A stretch of DNA of 64,000 nt from Jatrophihabitans sp964252635 (GTDB lineage: Bacteria > Actinomycetota > Actinomycetes > Mycobacteriales > Jatrophihabitantaceae): the NCBI RefSeq assembly GCF_964252635.1, contig NZ_CAXUNP010000019.1, forward strand, positions 5,504 to 69,503, in the 5' to 3' direction. The position numbers were made by a program, and so were the translations under genes. Shown here piece by piece: positions 15,530 through 22,421 of the stretch. How positions within the stretch are numbered: the stretch's first letter is position 1; every line of letters begins with the position of its first letter. The notes under the pieces are model-generated. The model made no database searches, was not told the origin of the DNA, and was given only the letters and a program-made list of their open reading frames with translations.

Positions 15530-16242
15530 CGCGGGCGCCCGACCGCCACCTTGGCGGCGAGCTCGGGCAGGGCGTCGTCGATCGGCTCGAGCTCGCTCGT
15601 CACGCCCGCCCGGTCGTAGGCGCGGCGCAGCAGGTCGTCGGCGAGACGCGGGCTCTTGGCGAGCACGGGGCCGTGTAGGTAGGTCCCCAGGACGTTGTCG
15701 CGGACCGCGCCTTCCGTGCCGTCCTTGCCGTTGTTGCCGCGCCCGGTCTGGGTCCGGCCGAGTGCGGCGGCGTCGGGGCCGAGGGTCGTCAGGCCGCTGT
15801 GGTTCTCGTAGCCGACCAACCGGCCGGCCTGGGGGGTGTCGACCCAGTTGTTGCCGATGAGCCGCTCGGGCTGGCCGTGCGTGACCACGTCCAGGACTCC
15901 CACGCCGGCGAGGTGGCGCCCCTCGTGGGTGACGAACTCGTGCCCGAGCATCTGGAAGGTGCCGCAGATGGCCAGCATGACGACGCCGTCGTCGGCCATC
16001 GCGCGCAGCTGCGCACCACGGCCGGCGAAGTCGGCGCCGATCTCGCCCTGGGCGGCGTCCTGCCCGCCGCCGCCGAGCAGGATGTCGGTGTCGTGCGGCA
16101 ACGGGTCGCCGACGCTCACCGGCGTGACGGTCACCGGCAGGCCGCGCCACTGCAGGCGGCGCCGCAGGACCAGCACATTGCCGGTGTCGCCGTAGATGTT
16201 CATCTCGCGCGGGTACAGGTGCACCAGGGTCAGGGTCTTCAC
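15526..16242 (-). CDS. gatD: Lipid II isoglutaminyl synthase, glutamine amidotransferase subunit GatD
   Basis: 238 residues, GTG start at 16242. CobB/CobQ-type glutaminase: the nucleophile Cys is in VMLAICGTFQMLGHEF and the His in GTYLHGPVLAKSP; the early HLYPREMNIYGDTGN is characteristic of GatD. It releases ammonia from glutamine for MurT, which amidates the D-Glu of lipid II to D-isoglutamine. The start overlaps the murT stop by GTGA, so the two subunits are made in a coupled way. The product acts in the cytoplasm on lipid-linked precursor. Confidence 0.94.
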   Translation of the reverse strand: MKTLTLVHLYPREMNIYGDTGNVLVLRRRLQWRGLPVTVTPVSVGDPLPHDTDILLGGGGQDAAQGEIGADFAGRGAQLRAMADDGVVMLAICGTFQMLGHEFVTHEGRHLAGVGVLDVVTHGQPERLIGNNWVDTPQAGRLVGYENHSGLTTLGPDAAALGRTQTGRGNNGKDGTEGAVRDNVLGTYLHGPVLAKSPRLADDLLRRAYDRAGVTSELEPIDDALPELAAKVAVGRPR

Positions 16243-17504
16243 GACGCCGCCGTCCCGATGCGCTGCAGCACCGCGTGCAGCGCCCACATCGCGGTGTAGG
16301 TGCTGAACACGACGACGTAGCGGCCGGTGGCCACCGAGGCCACGGCCGAGCGGACGGCCTTCTCCAGGTCCGGTTCGATCTCGTCGACCTCGACGTCGTC
16401 GTAGCGCAACCGCACGGCCATGTCGGCCGCACGCGTGCCGGCCGTCGAGCGCCGGGACGGCAGCGGGCCGAGCGCGGCGAAGTCGACGTCCCACAGCCAC
16501 GACACGTCGCGCCCGTCGGCGTAGTCGTCGTTGATCGCCACCACCACCGCGTCCGGCGTGGCCGTGTCGAGCGTGCGCAGCGTCTGCCGGAACCCCGCCG
16601 GGTTCTTGACCAGCTGCAGCACGACCCGGCGACCGTCGACGTCGAAGGACTGCCCCCGCCCGAACGCCGGTGAGACCTTGGCCAGCCCCGCCACGACGGT
16701 GTCCGTGTCCAGACCCAGGGCCAGGCCGAGAGCCGCTGCGCCACAGGCGTTCTGCGCGTTGTGGGGGCCCTCGGCGCGCAACGTCACGTCGTGGTCGACA
16801 CCGTCGATGCGCAGCGTCGCCGCGGGGTGCGCCGTGCTCGGCAGGGTCTGCAGCTCGACCGCGGCCGGCACCGACGACACCGACACGGGGCCGCCGTAGA
16901 GCTCCTCGTCGTTGGGGAACAGCTCGCGCAGCGCGGGCGCCACCCCGTAGTGGGTGACCTCGGCGGCGGTGACGTCGGCGAGCGCGGCGATGCGTTCGTC
17001 GTCGCGGTTGAGGACGACGTGGCCGGTCGTCGCGGCCGCGACCTTGCCGAGCAGCCGTGCGGTCGTGTCGATCTCGCCGAAGCGGTCGAGCTGGTCGCGC
17101 ATCACGTTCAGCAGCAGACAGTGCCGGGGCGCGACCCGTGCGACGAAGCGCACGGCCCAGGCCTCGTCGAGTTCGAAGACGGCGACGTCGTAGGGCAGCC
17201 GACCGCTCCAGGTGGCGTGCTCGACGGTCGCGGTGATGGCCCCGCGCACGAAGTTCGACCCGGTGTCGTTGGTGAGCACGCGGTACCGCTCGCCGAGGAC
17301 GGTCGCGACCATCTTTGTGGTCGTGGTCTTGCCGTTCGTACCGGTGACGACGACGACGCCCTGCGGCAGGCCGGCCATGGCCGCGGCGAGATAGCGAGGG
17401 AACACCTTCTCGACGACGAGACCCGGCAGCGCGTTGCCCCGCCGCCCGAGGATCCGGAGCGCGGACAACGTCAGCTTGCCGAGCCAGACGGCGAGCATCT
17501 CCAT
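16239..17504 (-). CDS. murT: Lipid II isoglutaminyl synthase, Mur ligase-type subunit MurT
   Basis: 421 residues from the ATG at 17504 (a TTG three codons earlier is possible). P-loop VVTGTNGKTTTTKM, Mur-ligase central part FELDEAWAVRFV, HCLLLNVMRDQLDRFGEID, EGPHNAQNACGAAAL, and the DUF1727 C-terminal domain with INDDYADGRDVSWLWDVDF. Activates the D-Glu carboxylate of lipid II with ATP and transfers ammonia from GatD. The Cys4 zinc ribbon described in streptococcal and staphylococcal MurT is not visible; the segment around FPNDEELYGGPVSV has no cysteines. First gene of the murT-gatD-lipoprotein operon. Confidence 0.94.
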   Translation of the reverse strand: MEMLAVWLGKLTLSALRILGRRGNALPGLVVEKVFPRYLAAAMAGLPQGVVVVTGTNGKTTTTKMVATVLGERYRVLTNDTGSNFVRGAITATVEHATWSGRLPYDVAVFELDEAWAVRFVARVAPRHCLLLNVMRDQLDRFGEIDTTARLLGKVAAATTGHVVLNRDDERIAALADVTAAEVTHYGVAPALRELFPNDEELYGGPVSVSSVPAAVELQTLPSTAHPAATLRIDGVDHDVTLRAEGPHNAQNACGAAALGLALGLDTDTVVAGLAKVSPAFGRGQSFDVDGRRVVLQLVKNPAGFRQTLRTLDTATPDAVVVAINDDYADGRDVSWLWDVDFAALGPLPSRRSTAGTRAADMAVRLRYDDVEVDEIEPDLEKAVRSAVASVATGRYVVVFSTYTAMWALHAVLQRIGTAAS

Positions 17505-17530
17505 GGTGGGCAACGGTACCGATCACCCGG

Positions 17531-17604
17531 GTCGATCACGTCTTCCCCTGCTGTTGCCGATCTGCGGCGCCGAACCGGCAACTCCGCAGGAAGACGTGAT
17601 CGAC
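17531..17604. repeat. Long intergenic inverted repeat between murT start and sedolisin terminator
   Basis: Perfect 16-bp arms at 17531-17546 and 17589-17604 (core CGATCACGTCTTCC) enclose 42 bases that themselves hold weaker dyads (GTTGCCG with CGGCAAC, CTGCGG with CCGCAG). It lies just upstream of murT on the minus strand. It may be a structured leader, an operator or a mobile palindromic repeat. Confidence 0.6.
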
Positions 17605-17617
17605 GGGTCCGGCAGAC

Positions 17618-17660
17618 GCGACTGCGCCCCCTCCCGTGGGACGGGAGGGGGCGCAGTCGC
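17618..17660 (-). terminator. Strong hairpin terminator after the sedolisin gene
   Basis: A perfect 20-bp stem (17618-17637 with 17641-17660) and a 3-base loop, starting 13 bases past the stop of the peptidase gene on the minus strand. Very GC-rich with no U-tract. Confidence 0.85.
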
Positions 17661-17673
17661 GATCAGTGGTGGG

Positions 17674-19605
17674 TCAGCTCCCGCCGAGCGCGGAGAACCA
17701 CGCCGGCTTCGGCACGCCCACGCCCGTCACCAGGTCGTAGCCCTTCGTGGTGGCCAGGCTGCTGTCCTGGTCGAAGGTGCGGACCGAGTACGACAGTCCC
17801 TGCGAGGCGTCGACGCTGTTGACGAAGTTCACCCGCACGACGCCCTTGTCCGGAGCGCCCGCCTGGGCGGCCGGGAGGACGTCGGCGAAGGAGCTCTTCT
17901 TGGCGTAGATCGTCGGGTTGAGGAAACCGCCGCCGTGGCCGGCCTTGCCGACGGCCAGCGCCGTCATGCCTGCGAACAGCGGGGACGCCAGGCTGGTGCC
18001 GCCCAGGCGGAACTCGTCGTAGTACGTCCCGTTCGGGAACGTCTGCGTCTCACCGATCAGCATGCCGGTCGCGTTGTCGGCGTCCATCGCCACGTCCGGG
18101 ACGGTGCGGTAGGCGCTGTTGGACACGCCCTGCTGGTAGCTCGGCTGGTTGAAGATCGCCGAGACACCGCCGCCGGCGCCGGCCGAGAACGCGGTCGGGC
18201 CCCAGCTCTGGCCGTTGCTGCTGAGGTTGGCCAGGCCCGTACCCCAACCGGTCTGGAAGATCATCTTGCCGTCGGAACCGATGCCGGTGGCCGTGCCGCC
18301 GACCGCGGTGACGTAGGGGTCGGAGGCGTCCGCGTCGGCCTGCTTGATGCCGGTGTTGGCCAGCTCGTCGCCGCTGTCACCGGAGGAGAACAGGAAGCTG
18401 ATGCCCTCGGTGGCGCCCTGCAGGTACACGGCCTCGTTCGCCGCGATCAGGTTGGTGTCGAGCGCTTCCTCGGGCTCACCGTAGGAGTTCGAGACGATCT
18501 GCACGTCGTCGTCGTCGACGACCTTCTGGATCGCGTCGGTGAAGTCGGGGTCCAGGCAGCTCTTGGCACCGTAGTAGTGGATCTTGGCGCCGCCGGCCAT
18601 GGCGTGCACGGCCTCGACGTCGAGGGTCTGCTCGCCGTACCAGCCGGTCGAGTCGCACTCGGTCTGGTTGGTGAACGTCTTCGGGGTCGTGGAGGTGTAC
18701 TGGCCCTTGGCGTAGGAGGCGTCACCGTGCTCGCTGGCGTAGCGCGCGGCGTCGGCCTGAATGGTCGGCGCGTTGTAGGCGTCGACGATGCCCACCGTGG
18801 CACCGCTGCCGTCGAGCGTGGTGCCGCCCTCGTAGGCGCTGCGGAACTGGGGGCCGGTGTAGCCGCACAGCACGTAGGGCAGCGTCTTGCCCTGGTACTT
18901 GGGCAGCGGGGTCTTGAAGTCGGCCTGGTACTTCGCCGAGAGCTGGCCGTAGTAACGCGAGCAGGGACGGGCGTTGCGGAACCCGGCCGGTGCGTCCACC
19001 GGCTTGGCGGCGGAGGGCTGGCGGGTGGCCGGTGCCATCTTGTGCTTCGTGGTGTCCAGGCCCGAGACGGCCAGCACGGTGCCGGCGATCGACTGCGGGA
19101 CCTTCACCGAGGTCGACGGGGCCTGCACGGTCTGGCCCGAGTGGCTGTAGCGCTGGATCTTCGCGCCGAAGGCCTTGTTCGCCGCCTTCACCGTGCCGGT
19201 GACGGTGACGTAGTGGTTGCCGGAGCTCGGCTTGCTGACCTTCAGGCCCTGCGAGCGCAGGTAGGAGGTGACGCTGTGGACGCTCTTCGCCGTGACCCCG
19301 TACTGCTTCTGGAACTGCGGCTGGGTCAAGAAGTGCTGGTACTGGGCGCTGCCCGGGGTCGAGATCGAGGCGACCCTGGCCTTGAGGGCGTCGAGCCCGC
19401 CCTTGGGGGCGAGGTAGACCCGGGCCGTGACCGGAGCGGACGTCTTGGCCGCACCGAGGTGCTTGGCGTGCGCCGTCCATGCCGGTTTGGTGTGCGGAAC
19501 GGCCTTGGGGCTCGCCGATGCCGATGCCGACGGTGTCACCGCGATCATCGTGCCGACGAGGGTGCCCGCGGCGACGGTGGCCGCCGCGATGGTGCGTGGA
19601 TGCAT
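17674..19605 (-). CDS. Secreted S53 family peptidase (sedolisin/kumamolisin type) with propeptide
   Basis: 643 residues. Signal peptide about 1-31 (TIAAATVAAGTLVGTMIAV, Ala-Ser tail). Activation propeptide about 55-200 (PGSAQYQHFLTQPQFQKQYG). The catalytic domain has the sedolisin Glu-Asp pair in GEQTLDVEAVHAMAGGAKI (about 325 and 329), the oxyanion region FLFSSGDSGDE, and the nucleophile Ser at about 538 in GGTSLASPLFAGMTAL. The Ca-binding end is likely in the last 60 residues. Acid-active secreted endopeptidase by family knowledge. It stands alone with its own terminator; a 236-base divergent region separates it from the DUF1059 gene. Confidence 0.93.
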   Translation of the reverse strand: MHPRTIAAATVAAGTLVGTMIAVTPSASASASPKAVPHTKPAWTAHAKHLGAAKTSAPVTARVYLAPKGGLDALKARVASISTPGSAQYQHFLTQPQFQKQYGVTAKSVHSVTSYLRSQGLKVSKPSSGNHYVTVTGTVKAANKAFGAKIQRYSHSGQTVQAPSTSVKVPQSIAGTVLAVSGLDTTKHKMAPATRQPSAAKPVDAPAGFRNARPCSRYYGQLSAKYQADFKTPLPKYQGKTLPYVLCGYTGPQFRSAYEGGTTLDGSGATVGIVDAYNAPTIQADAARYASEHGDASYAKGQYTSTTPKTFTNQTECDSTGWYGEQTLDVEAVHAMAGGAKIHYYGAKSCLDPDFTDAIQKVVDDDDVQIVSNSYGEPEEALDTNLIAANEAVYLQGATEGISFLFSSGDSGDELANTGIKQADADASDPYVTAVGGTATGIGSDGKMIFQTGWGTGLANLSSNGQSWGPTAFSAGAGGGVSAIFNQPSYQQGVSNSAYRTVPDVAMDADNATGMLIGETQTFPNGTYYDEFRLGGTSLASPLFAGMTALAVGKAGHGGGFLNPTIYAKKSSFADVLPAAQAGAPDKGVVRVNFVNSVDASQGLSYSVRTFDQDSSLATTKGYDLVTGVGVPKPAWFSALGGS

Positions 19606-19768
19606 CCAGTTCCTCCAGGTGGGGTGTCCAGGCCGGCCACGCTATGACCGGATAAGACCGAAAGTCCCAACCTAGGTGTTCACGAGGAACTGCACAGGGG
19701 GATGCGGTGGCGTCTTGCTGCCAGGCCGGTTGTGACCGAGTTGGGCGGTCTGACCAAGAAAGACAGTC

Positions 19769-19798
19769 TTGCCGAACAGTTTTACCTCGAACTAACAT
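19769..19798 (+). promoter_or_regulatory. Candidate promoter for the DUF1059 gene
   Basis: TTGCCG (19769-19774), 18-base spacer, TAACAT (19793-19798), 43 bases before the ATG at 19842. Based on pattern only; the rest of the region between the peptidase and DUF1059 genes shows nothing else I can name. Confidence 0.35.
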
Positions 19799-19841
19799 TC
19801 GAGGATCGCTGCGGGGGGCCGTTTCTGGGAGAAGGACGACG

Positions 19842-20018
19842 ATGAAGCGCTTTGCCTGCGGAGATGTAGTGCCCGGCTGTGAGGCGAGTTGGGTGTGTTC
19901 CGAGGAGGACGAGATCCTCGCGAACGTCGCCCGCCACGCCGCCTCGGCGCACGGCATCACCCACGTGCCACCCGAGCTCGTGACCACCGTGCGTTCGCAC
20001 ATCGTGGCCGTCGGCTAG
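19842..20018 (+). CDS. DUF1059 family small protein
   Basis: 58 residues. Starts MKRFACGDVVPGCEASW and contains an acidic ILANVARHAASAHG segment; the Cys at 6 and 13 and the later Cys plus HxxxxH-like pattern suggest metal binding, as proposed for this family. The start is preceded by GAGAAGGAC. Function unknown. It is directly followed by the EAL-like gene in the same direction and could form an operon with it. Confidence 0.85.
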   Translation: MKRFACGDVVPGCEASWVCSEEDEILANVARHAASAHGITHVPPELVTTVRSHIVAVG

Positions 20019-20111
20019 GTCATGGTTCGTCATACCTCGGCCGTCCTGTCGCCCGACGCCGAAGTGTCAGCTCCTCGGTCCGGGCGGCCGCGAGCGGGAG
20101 GGAACAAGGCC

Positions 20112-21179
20112 GTGGACACGGTGGACACCCTCGAGCCGACCTGCCGCATCGCTTACCTGCCCATCCTCGACGTGGCCCGCGGCGTGGCCGCCGGCTATCA
20201 GGCGGTCGTGCAGTCCGACGCCGGGATGCTCGAGCGCGCCGACCGCTCACCCGAGGCCAAGGCCGAGGTCACTGCGGCCGCCGCGCGCACGGCGCTCGAG
20301 GCCTTCGCGACGCTGCCGCCCAACACCTTCATCTCGATCCCCACGCCGTTCCCGGTGCTCGCCGACCCCCGCGTCCGCGAGGTGCTCACCCGGCACGGCA
20401 GCCTGGCCGGGATCATCCTGGACATCGTGGAATTCTCCGCCGCCCAGCTCGACACCGCCGCCGGTGCGCTCGCCGCCTACCGCGACGCCGGTGCCCTGCT
20501 GGCGGTCGGTGGGCAAGAGGCCGCCCAGCCCGAGCTGACCAGCATCGTGCGCCTCAAGCCCGCCGTCGTACGTCTCGGCCGGGCCTGGGTCCGCGGCGTC
20601 GACCGGTCGGAGGCCAAGCGCTCGGCCATCGAGGTGACCGGCCGCCTGGCCAGTCAGCTCGACGCCTGGATCCTGGCCGAGGGCGTGAGCACGTCGGCCG
20701 AGCTGCGCGCGCTGGCCGGCCTGGACGTGCCGCTGGCCCAGGGGTCGTTCATCGGCGAGCCGCAGCAGTTCTGGCCGGACATCGAGCTCAAGGCCCGCAC
20801 CGCACTGCCGGCCTGCACCATGCCCACCGACGGGGTGCTGCGCGAGTTGCTGCAGCGGGCCTACACGGCCACGAACCTGGAGGCCGCGCGCAGCGTGCTC
20901 CCGGAGACCACCGGCTTCGACGTGCTCGTCGTCCTCGACGACCACAGCCGGCCCGTGGCCCTGCTGGAGCAGGACGTCGTCGGCGAGTGGGTGACCAGCC
21001 CGGTGCTCGCTGTCAACATCGACACCCCGGTCGCGGACGCGGTCGAGCGGGCGATGGCGCGACCGCGCGACGTCAGGTTCACGCCGCTGGCCTGCACCGA
21101 CCACGCCGGCCGGTTCCTCGGTGTGCTGCGCATCGAGCGGCTGATGTCGCACCTGACCACCGCGACGGCGGCCGGCTGA
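20112..21179 (+). CDS. Degenerate EAL-domain protein with CBS-like C-terminus
   Basis: 355 residues from the GTG at 20112, chosen for its good Shine-Dalgarno (GGGAGGGAAC); an in-frame ATG at 20022 would add 30 residues. The N-terminal 230 residues follow the EAL phosphodiesterase pattern (YLPILDVARGVAAGY, AEGVSTSAELRALAGLDVPLAQG), but the signature Glu-Ala-Leu is replaced by Gln-Ala-Val (GYQAVVQ) and the other metal ligands are not evident. It is therefore probably a c-di-GMP binder or a catalytically dead scaffold. The last 110 residues resemble a CBS pair (VLDDHSRPVALLEQD, TDHAGRFLGVLRIERL). No GGDEF domain is present. Confidence 0.75.
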   Translation: MDTVDTLEPTCRIAYLPILDVARGVAAGYQAVVQSDAGMLERADRSPEAKAEVTAAAARTALEAFATLPPNTFISIPTPFPVLADPRVREVLTRHGSLAGIILDIVEFSAAQLDTAAGALAAYRDAGALLAVGGQEAAQPELTSIVRLKPAVVRLGRAWVRGVDRSEAKRSAIEVTGRLASQLDAWILAEGVSTSAELRALAGLDVPLAQGSFIGEPQQFWPDIELKARTALPACTMPTDGVLRELLQRAYTATNLEAARSVLPETTGFDVLVVLDDHSRPVALLEQDVVGEWVTSPVLAVNIDTPVADAVERAMARPRDVRFTPLACTDHAGRFLGVLRIERLMSHLTTATAAG

Positions 21180-21203
21180 GACCGGCGCGCCGCGCCCGAT
21201 CGG

Positions 21204-21276
21204 TGGAGCCACGGAGATTCGAACTCCGGACATCTGCCTTGCAAAGGCAGCGCTCTGCCAGCTGAGCTATGGCCCC
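21204..21276 (-). tRNA. tRNA-Ala (anticodon TGC)
   Basis: 73 bases fold into a full cloverleaf on the minus strand: acceptor GGGGCCA with TGGCTCC, D-arm GCTC/GAGC, anticodon arm CTGCC-TTTGCAA-GGCAG, T-arm CGGAG-TTCGAAT-CTCCG, discriminator A. No CCA is encoded. Last element of the gyrA-DUF3566-tRNA-Ile-DLW-39-tRNA-Ala series. Confidence 0.97.
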
Positions 21277-21322
21277 GGGAAACGCCCATTATAGCGGCGC
21301 ACCCGAGCAGGACGGACGTCGC

Positions 21323-21454
21323 TCAGCGGGACGCGTCGGAGGTGGCTTCCCGCCACAGGATCGCCGCGTCGTTGCGGGCCTGCTTGCGCCGGGCGACGGT
21401 GGCCACCGCAGCGGCGAGGGCGGCGGCGAGCAGAGCTGGCGTGGTGCGGCGCAT
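21323..21454 (-). CDS. DLW-39 family small protein
   Basis: 43 residues: a hydrophobic Ala-rich helix (7-21), then RRKQARNDAAILWREATSD, matching the DLW-39 pattern of a short membrane or surface helix followed by the Trp-containing motif (here ILW instead of DLW). It lies between the tRNA-Ile and tRNA-Ala genes, where actinobacteria usually have it. Function unknown. Confidence 0.78.
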   Translation of the reverse strand: MRRTTPALLAAALAAAVATVARRKQARNDAAILWREATSDASR

Positions 21455-21523
21455 CTGCCTGAGGTTACGCCGCGACCGGGCCGGCCGCGGGTGCAGGGCA
21501 GGCCACGGCCGTTCGGTGCGGGG

Positions 21524-21597
21524 TGGGCCTGGGAGGACTTGAACCTCCGGCCTCATCCTTATCAGGGATGCGCTCTAACCGTCTGAGCTACAGGCCC
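21524..21597 (-). tRNA. tRNA-Ile (anticodon GAT)
   Basis: 74-base cloverleaf on the minus strand: acceptor GGGCCTG with CAGGCCC, anticodon arm CATCC-CTGATAA-GGATG, T-arm GGAGG-TTCAAGT-CCTCC, discriminator A. No CCA is encoded. Position downstream of gyrA and the DUF3566 gene is conserved in actinobacteria. Confidence 0.97.
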
Positions 21598-21666
21598 GCG
21601 AACGCGACGAGTAAGACTATCGGGCGGCGCCGTGCCTCGTGTCACCGACCCCGTCGCGCGAGTTGG

Positions 21667-22359
21667 TCAGCGTTCGGACAGCGTGATCTCGATGCCGCCG
21701 ACCAGATCAGCGCACAGGTTGTAGACCAGGGAGCCGATGGTCGACAACGCGATGAACAGGACGACGTTCACCACGCCGATGATGGCCGCGCCGCCGAACA
21801 CGACGCCGGCGGTGACCGGAGCGTCGGCGTTGTTGCCCTGGATCGTGGTGACGGTGTCGTTGATCTTGCCGATGATGCCGGCGCCGTCGAGGATCCCGTA
21901 GAGCACGCCGACCACGATCAGCCACACGAAGAACAGCGCGATCGACAGCACGCAGGAGAACTTCAGCACCGTCCACGGGTTGATGTGGCGAAGCTGCAAC
22001 CGGGCCCGACGCGGGCCCCGGTTGCGCGCGGCACGGGACTTGCCGCCCGACGGGTTCGCTGCGCCGTTCGCGCCGGCCTGCTGGTTCGCCCCCTGGGGCG
22101 GGGGCGTCTGGGCCTGACGCATCGGGGCCGGTGGGGTCTGGACGGTGGGTGCCTCCGGCACCGACGGCAGCGAGCCCGTGGTGGAGTCGGCCGTCGCCTG
22201 ACCGTGGGCCGGCCCGGCGGGTCCCGCCGGGCTCCACGAGCCGGGCGCGGACCCGGACGTCGTGTGCTGCGGGGCCGAGAACCCGTAGTCGGGGCTCCGT
22301 GGCGCGGTCTGCTGGGCCGACCGGCCACCCGTGGCCCCGGGGGCTCCGCCTTGCGTCAT
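21667..22359 (-). CDS. DUF3566 domain membrane protein (Rv0007-like)
   Basis: 230 residues. A disordered Gly/Pro/Gln/Thr-rich N-terminus of about 115 residues, then the DUF3566 domain: LQLRHINPWTVLKFSCVLSI, a first helix (ALFFVWLIVVGVLYGIL), the extracytoplasmic AGIIGKINDTV segment and a second helix near the end (VVNVVLFIALSTIGSLVYNL). The family is encoded directly after gyrA in many actinobacteria and has been linked to envelope or division functions. It follows gyrA by 62 bases, so is likely co-transcribed. Confidence 0.9.
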   Translation of the reverse strand: MTQGGAPGATGGRSAQQTAPRSPDYGFSAPQHTTSGSAPGSWSPAGPAGPAHGQATADSTTGSLPSVPEAPTVQTPPAPMRQAQTPPPQGANQQAGANGAANPSGGKSRAARNRGPRRARLQLRHINPWTVLKFSCVLSIALFFVWLIVVGVLYGILDGAGIIGKINDTVTTIQGNNADAPVTAGVVFGGAAIIGVVNVVLFIALSTIGSLVYNLCADLVGGIEITLSER

Positions 22360-22421
22360 GTCACTCCGTCCTCGAGCGCGCCGTGTGACGCGCTGCTCTC
22401 GCCGGTCCGGCTCTGGCAGGC

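Noticed and set aside
17434..19647. 737-codon open frame opposite the sedolisin gene
   Set aside because: Shadow of the peptidase gene; no recognisable domain and it also covers the terminator.
21204..21597. Integration site for a mobile element at the tRNA genes
   Set aside because: Both tRNA genes are intact and unduplicated, with no integrase or direct-repeat remnants nearby.
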